In this document: positions 59,001-64,000 of the stretch, piece by piece
Layout of the letters: each line of letters starts with the position of its first letter
Position numbering within the stretch: position 1 is the first letter of the stretch
Source: Diadema setosum
Lineage: Eukaryota > Echinodermata > Echinoidea > Diadematoida > Diadematidae
Direction: 5' to 3'
Length of the DNA: 64,000 bases
Assembly: GCF_964275005.1 (NCBI RefSeq)
Contig: NC_092689.1
Location: 3,574,501-3,638,500, forward strand
Notes under the pieces: generated by a model
What the model saw: only the letters and a program-made list of their open reading frames with translations
Database searches by the model: none
What the model was told of the DNA's origin: nothing
Position numbers and translations under genes: made by a program

Positions 59001-62000
59001 GGTACGGCAGTCCAAAACTTCTTCTCACAAGTCCGACACGATATTCAGTCCCTTGTAGTTTTTGCACATTGTCTCTTTCTAAACAATTACGGATGAGTCT
59101 CATTGTTTTGTAACATCGCCTTTGTGTGTGTGTTGTGCTCTACTTTCACAAAGTATGCCCCTGAAATAAAAGCTTTCATCCATCTAGGCTATTCATCCCC
59201 TGTATTGTTTACGTGAAGGTTCTCGCAAATATTGTTGCAACAAAGAGAGTACGTGAATTGATTGCCCGCTATTTGTAGTGGACTGTAATGATTGATTTTA
59301 CAAGATGGATCACAAAGGATTGGTTAAGTCTTCTGTCCTTTTGTTTTTGTTTTGGTGTGCTGAACATAAAGAGACAGAGATTTTTTGCCGCAGGGTATTG
59401 GCATTGCCTTTTAAGAAGCTTACTCCATCGTAATGTACCCCCCTTACAAATGCAATCAAAGCTATCGGTACACTGCTTGTATGGTAACCATGCAACCACA
59501 GAAAAACATTCTCATGTGGACCTTCTGTTAGTAAAAGCCAAAACATTCTATGCCTGTACTGTATACATTTGCTTAGCATTTAGCAAATGTATAGATGTAT
59601 CAATCAATTTTGGAAAGAATGAAGTGCTTGTCTTTTTTTTCACAGTGTTGTCTGGTGCTGGTGTAATTAGGGTACGGACAAAAACAACACTAAAGACATA
59701 TCCATGTATCAAAATGTTCACTGATTTTCAATGTTCACTGTGATGTCTAAACATCCATGCAGTGGGGATATCATCTTTGCAGGCGAGACCTACATGCGAT
59801 GATCTCAGAAGATTACAACAGCATCTGTCCGCACATGTGTAATTGTGAAAAATAGAATAATGTAAATGCACTTAGAGAGAGTATAGGTTTTGGAAACGTT
59901 CACACTATAGGAATCATTCATGCTATATGGGAATCATTCATACTGTTGGAATCATTCACACTACATACTTTCACACTTTTGCTCAAGATGTACAAATATT
60001 ATCTCTTGATCTGCCCCTGGCTTGTCATCATTCACATCTTGTCTTCTGCCGGGCTAATCTAATCTGTCAGCTTTTACTAATTTTCGAAATTTTGCAGGAG
60101 ATGTCCGGATACAGTGATAACAACGATAAGCCTCAGGCACAGATTCCTGTGGAACCTTACCGATGGATCACCCACTACGACACAAAGTAAGCTACTTCCT
60201 CTCTCTCAAAACAAACTGGTTCTTGAGGGACTTCAACCCCAAAACAAACACTGCTTTAAAATGTATTGTACAAAGCAGTTTATAAAATGTTGAATATTGA
60301 TATAACTAATTTACATAAATATTCCCATAATTACATCAGATCAAGGTGCACATGGAGTGAGTGAAATTATTGAGTTCATATCCTAGCTGAGTATATTCTC
60401 AGGTTGTTTTCTCATGTCATCATGGCACTGACCATCAGTACCTCGTGTGCACAGAAAATGACAGAAACTTTACAGAAATTGATGACAGACAGGAGAATTG
60501 GTCGCAAGCTGCCATGGCAACCAAGAACTGAGTTTGATGAGGGACAGATATGGACCTTTGTTGATTAGAACTTGTTTTACGTACTGGTGTGGCAAGACAA
60601 GTATCTGATCTAGACGTACATATACTTGTACATGTATGTAGCAGGGATGTGTGTTGCTTGTGTAATTATTCACTAAACCCAAATTAATGTTATTCTAAAA
60701 ACACTACAGCAAATGAATGAGCATGGTATTCAGTTACCAATGACAACAATGGTATCGACAGCTGCATCAGTCTAATTGATCTTACACCATGCAAGTGCTA
60801 ATCGGACATATGGCCTTTGCACCAACACACAGACCTTTGATCACTCAGATCAATACCTATTAGACAAGACATGCGTAAGGCAAACGGAACACACAGTAAT
60901 TGTGTGAATGCTGCATGCCATTAGTTTGATAGTATTCATAGACTGGTCAGAACAATGGGAGCACAAACTTCTGTGTGCACTGACCAGGGCCTATTTGGCT
61001 ATTGATTGGTTTTGCCAATAGAACACAGAAACAGTCAACAGGAAGAGCAAGCTGTAATTAGTGCATATCAACAGGAAGAGCAAGCTGTCCTTAGTGCATA
61101 TTGTGATATGCACTAGCTGACCCTGAATAGAAAGCCTGTTGAGAATACATACAAAGCTGAAGGACAATTGATATATTGAGATTATTGATTTTTTTTTCTT
61201 TTACTTTTTTGAAATTCAGTTTTAGGGACTAAAATAATTTTGGGCAAAGGAGGCAATATATGGTGTTTCCCCCAATTGTAAACAGTGTATGCCTATATGT
61301 CCTTTAAATATTACTTTCAATACATAAAACCTTGGATGTCATCTCCATTGTATCAATGATATATATGTGCATGTTATTTGTAAGTATTCCAGGAACTAAC
61401 TGAGTACTGCAAAATAAATAAGATATGTGTGGCTCACAGCCATAATACTATTCTTGATCGCTATATCAATTTCAGTATGAAATTTGAGACATTTTGCATG
61501 CACAATTGTTTTTCTTGTCAGTTGCACAATATTGACACAATTTTGTTTGTAATATGTTTTTTGATCTTCTCCTTTCATATTATCTTTCATTTCCTTGGCT
61601 AGTTTGGTTAATGAATATGCAGTCACAGGGTAGGGGCCAACATCTCATCGGCAAGTTAATCATCTTTCCTTCACTTCTTCCTCTCTCCTAGATTCTATGA
61701 CATGAACCCCAAGGGCAAGGCCCGCGCTGGCCGGACGTTTGGCGGGGTGATGGACCAGCTGCCCGATGGCTTCACCAAGAGCACCTCTGTCCACTCCTAC
61801 GGTCCAGCCCTGGACACCACACAGCAACTAAGGACTTTGCACCCCTATGTGGCAAGGTGAGATCTGTGCCTTAAATTCACACAGGATTGATGTTCTCATC
61901 TATTATGCTGAAACGTTTACTACGTGTATTCCATAATGGGTTTGGTTACACTGTGACTATTGAGAATGGTGTCTGAGAAGCTTTCTTGTAAAATATGTAA

Positions 62001-62865
62001 TTGGTGAAGGAAAATCAGCCATCAACTTTGCTTCTTTACTCCGTCGTGAAGTTCCTTCATTGATATGAGCACTGTAAAACCAAAAATTTTTGCGTGCCCG
62101 AAACTTTCGCAAATTTTGTGAGGAGCCAAGATATTTGAAAGTAAAATGCAAGCGAAAGGTTTTGTCTACTTAACCCATTGAGGACGGACTGATTTTGCTA
62201 CGACACGCATTTCCCATAGACTCCTGCCAGAGTATACTCAGGACTCATCCTCAACGGGTTAATGCATTGAATGCCAATGGTAATTCATGAAATTTTCATG
62301 CGTAAAAAAGGCTTTCTGCTCCTATTAGCGAAAGTTTCATGGCATGAACTTTTCTGGTTTTACAGTATACTCCACTCTACCTGGAAGTTGCATACTTCAC
62401 CCACAACAGAAATATCAGAACTCCACTGCTTCACCCTAGAAAAGAAATTATTATACCTGTTGGCATACTGTACTTTCATGTTGACAAATGTTGAGGTAAA
62501 CTGCAGAGAGAGAAAAAAAATGAAGAATTCCTAGCAGTAGTTCAGTACAGTACTTACTGGGTAAAAATGACTGGTAAGCGGATCTTCATTGCTTTGAATC
62601 AGACTGAAAAAAAAACCAAAACAAAACAAAAACAACTCGACATCTCCACATCAGTGTGTTGGTATACTGCTACTAAACATGCAAGTCAGAATTGATGCTG
62701 TTTCTACTGAAAGTAAAAATATGATGACTGATGACAGAAATCTCTTTTGTTTAACCAATCAGGAGCATCAAGGCCCGTGATGTCTTCTTTGATGACCACA
62801 CGCACGACGCCAAGAAACACGTCACCATCAACCCCATCCCTCAAGTGCTTGCTTGTTCCGTGTGA
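55789..62865 (+). CDS. SAXO4: PPP1R32/SAXO4 orthologue, eight coding exons, 469 aa
   Basis: Spliced from 55789-56018, 56497-56650, 57328-57520, 58223-58407, 58711-59001, 60098-60186, 61692-61856 and 62763-62865, with all phases consistent (1410 nt with stop). The protein matches vertebrate PPP1R32 (about 425 aa) along its whole length: N-terminal MGRLPVG and MKFYSTTYATTYG, HVGTGYQSNFRPGVYY, GHGPDFMSTEARTRF, KEGSGYTHAYNREPITF, QGDERLPVITNRSERETGF and LRTLHPYVARS are the clearest blocks. The repeated short Tyr/Gly/Phe motifs are those of axonemal microtubule-associated proteins. In mammals the protein is known from motile-cilia and sperm axonemes and as a protein phosphatase 1 interactor. There is no signal peptide or membrane segment. 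The ATG is the first in the exon and matches the vertebrate start (MGKLPLG). The C-terminus may be extended by an alternative last exon. Confidence 0.93.
56497..56650 (+). CDS. SAXO4: Gene 2 exon, residues 77-128
   Basis: Encodes RIIRDNYNSITTMHFKPSIG and ends ITYPTVNN. Acceptor ttttgtag, donor gtaagc; phase 2 in, 0 out. Confidence 0.92.
57328..57520 (+). CDS. SAXO4: Gene 2 exon, residues 129-192
   Basis: Begins VRKVFVNTRDHG, which aligns with the vertebrate segment holding the PP1-docking motif, and includes HRPLLYKLQAKDP and GHGPDFMS. Acceptor tcacag, donor gtaagg; phase 0 in, 1 out. Confidence 0.93.
58223..58407 (+). CDS. SAXO4: Gene 2 exon, residues 193-254
   Basis: Encodes VGPKEGSGYTHAYNREPITF and ends KNSFLPSQFLQ, matching the KEGSGFT region of PPP1R32. 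Acceptor tcccacag, donor gtgatt; phase 1 in, 0 out. Confidence 0.93.
58711..59001 (+). CDS. SAXO4: Gene 2 exon, residues 255-351
   Basis: Encodes GDERLPVITNRSERETGFTH and NPDNHSTIFKKSFEGQQ. It is the longest exon of the gene and is GC-rich compared with its introns. Phase 0-0; acceptor atatag, donor gtacgg. Confidence 0.92.
60098..60186 (+). CDS. SAXO4: Gene 2 exon, residues 352-380
   Basis: Encodes EMSGYSDNNDKPQAQIPVEP, then YRWITHYDTK (vertebrate RYLTTYNQGY). Acceptor tttgcag, donor gtaagc; phase 0 in, 2 out. Confidence 0.9.
61692..61856 (+). CDS. SAXO4: Gene 2 exon, residues 381-435
   Basis: Encodes FYDMNPKGKARAGRTFGGV and ends QQLRTLHPYVAR, matching the C-terminal block of PPP1R32. Acceptor tcctag, donor gtgaga; phase 2-2. 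Confidence 0.92.
62072..62365. mobile_element. MITE with ctgtaaaacc ends (last intron but one downstream region of gene 2)
   Basis: Ends ctgtaaaaccaaaaattttt and the inverse of cttttctggttttacag, with internal gcgaaagttt repeats; carries the 93-bp element at 62170. Lies in the intron between 61856 and 62763. Confidence 0.7.
62170..62262. mobile_element. 93-bp piggyBac-like MITE with TTAA ends, copy 2
   Basis: Same length and layout as copy 1 (ttaacccattgaggacgg ... catcctcaacgggttaa). Also nested in another MITE (62072-62365). Confidence 0.78.
62763..62865 (+). CDS. SAXO4: Gene 2 last exon, read-through form (residues 436-469 and stop)
   Basis: Encodes SIKARDVFFDDHTHDAKKH and ends QVLACSV with TGA at 62863. 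Acceptor accaatcag. Two phase-0 donors inside it (at 62845 and 62860) could instead join it to 62987. Confidence 0.75.
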
Positions 62866-62986
62866 AAGGGATTGATATCAGGCCAAGAGTGACACTTAAA
62901 AGATGCTGCCAACAAAATTAATGGATTTTATCGTTCTCATTATCATTTTTGAAAACAAAAAAAAAATCTGTCCATTTATTTTTCAG

Positions 62987-63088
62987 CCACAGTTGTTTGT
63001 TGGACCAGGGTCCATGGTTGGACAGCCATATGAACCAATGTATGCTTCTGGAATAATGCAAGGAGATGCAGTTGCTCATGTTTTATGA
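62987..63088 (+). CDS. SAXO4: Gene 2 possible alternative terminal exon (33 residues)
   Basis: Follows a good acceptor (tttatttttcag) and reads PQLFVGPGSMVGQPYEPMY, ending MQGDAVAHVL with TGA at 63086. It is in phase with two upstream donors in the previous exon, giving proteins of 496 or 501 residues. The composition looks coding. A polyadenylation signal lies 57 nt after its stop. Confidence 0.5.
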   Translation, partial: PQLFVGPGSMVGQPYEPMYASGIMQGDAVAHVL

Positions 63089-63144
63089 ATTAAGAACAAA
63101 CATTGGCTTTCTCAGAAAAAAAAAAGAGAAAAACATATTTATCA

Positions 63145-63150
63145 AATAAA
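63145..63150 (+). terminator. Polyadenylation signal of gene 2
   Basis: AATAAA at 280 nt after the first stop and 57 nt after the alternative stop; a plausible end for both forms. Confidence 0.5.
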
Positions 63151-64000
63151 ATTATTCGGATGCTCCCAATGTTGCTAGCGTTGTACCACAATTTCCATCC
63201 TGTGCCGCAAATCTTGACAAGACGTCAAATTGTATGAGAAGTAGTGATGCTAAGATTATGTGGAATACCACTACGTTATGAAGATTGTGTGACGTTTCAG
63301 TAGTCTCAGCCAAGAATTGTTCACAATTTTTATACATCTATGTGGACTGTAAAGAAAAATTTGCCAAAGTCTATGCAAGAAAAATTTGGATGTATTACCT
63401 GTGACTATGCATCAGAGCAATGAATTCGTTTTTCTAGACTGGAATAGAAAAATCAAAGTGGTTGCAATAATAACGATAAGAATGGTTTTAACTGTAAATA
63501 TGTCAAGCGCTCCTCTAAACTTCTATTCTAAGTAAGATATGTACAAGGTTGGTTGGCCACGTAGACATGAGATGAATGCCAAGTTTTGTTGCCATTCTGA
63601 TCAGTGACTTTGAGTGACATATAGGCAGCCTTGGTTTTACTCAGTATTTGGTTCAACTCTGGTACATACAGTTTATGTAATGTGACCTAGGGAAATTCAT
63701 AATGTCAATGTGGCATGATGAAAAAAAAAAAATCCTTATCAAGTGTCCACAGTGTGAACAATGAAAGAAAAGAGTACAGCCAGGAAATTTTGCAACGTGA
63801 AAAAACAGCAAAACAAAACAGGAAGAAAAATACACTGTACTGCCCTTCATGTTCTTGTGGTATAACCAGTTAGTTCCGTGGTTGGTATTTCCTTTCCCCT
63901 TGATCGATACTGCTCCATGGCTCTATTTCATAAAATGTCGCTATAATAACAACTCTTGCTGCAATATAGCAAGTGTCATGGTAATGATATGGATCCAACA
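63151..64000. other. Downstream flank of gene 2, no gene seen
   Basis: AT-rich, short frames only, no splice-bounded coding stretch. Confidence 0.45.

Overview
The window looks like animal nuclear DNA, most likely an echinoid (sea urchin) or a close deuterostome relative. It is AT-rich, its genes have many small exons with GT-AG introns, its intergenic DNA is packed with short inverted-repeat transposons (MITEs), and it has many microsatellites and long poly-G/poly-C runs. The species call is an inference. Exon structures were assembled by hand from reading frames, splice sites and phase. Every coding junction in the two main genes is phase-consistent.

Gene 1 (minus strand, about 44.4 to 11.2 kb): 24 coding exons encode a predicted 1027-residue protein. 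Its core is a C4 zinc finger of the Sec23/Sec24 type followed by a von Willebrand A (vWA) domain with an intact MIDAS. This is the arrangement of proteins usually annotated 'circularly permutated Ras protein 1-like'. I see no GTPase motif anywhere in it. The N-terminal 206 residues are a tyrosine- and proline-rich tail built from small phase 1-1 exons with LYDN, PVYDN, YxxL and PxxPx(K/R) motifs. A large Pro/Gln repeat exon (a 33-bp coding minisatellite) sits inside the vWA domain right after the MIDAS.

Gene 2 (plus strand, about 54.9 to 63.1 kb): a non-coding first exon plus eight coding exons encode a 469-residue orthologue of PPP1R32/SAXO4, an axoneme-associated protein of motile cilia and sperm. 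A ninth exon may give an alternative C-terminus. The two genes are divergent, with about 10 kb of repeat-rich DNA between them. Nothing indicates that they work together.

The rest: 1-11 kb holds no recognisable gene, but has a 45-bp minisatellite, an inverted Penelope-like element fragment with TA arrays, several MITEs and the 3' flank of gene 1. The introns of gene 1 hold MITEs (a TA-flanked family with five copies, pogo/mariner-like and piggyBac-like elements, a tRNA-derived SINE inside a MITE, and a 565-bp tandem repeat). From 44.56 to 48.02 kb lies a composite terminal-inverted-repeat element containing a LINE 3' fragment and more MITEs, whose near end is only about 170 bp from the first coding exon of gene 1. 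From 48 to 54.8 kb there are microsatellites (GT, TA, GGA/GAA, AAT) and short repeats only.
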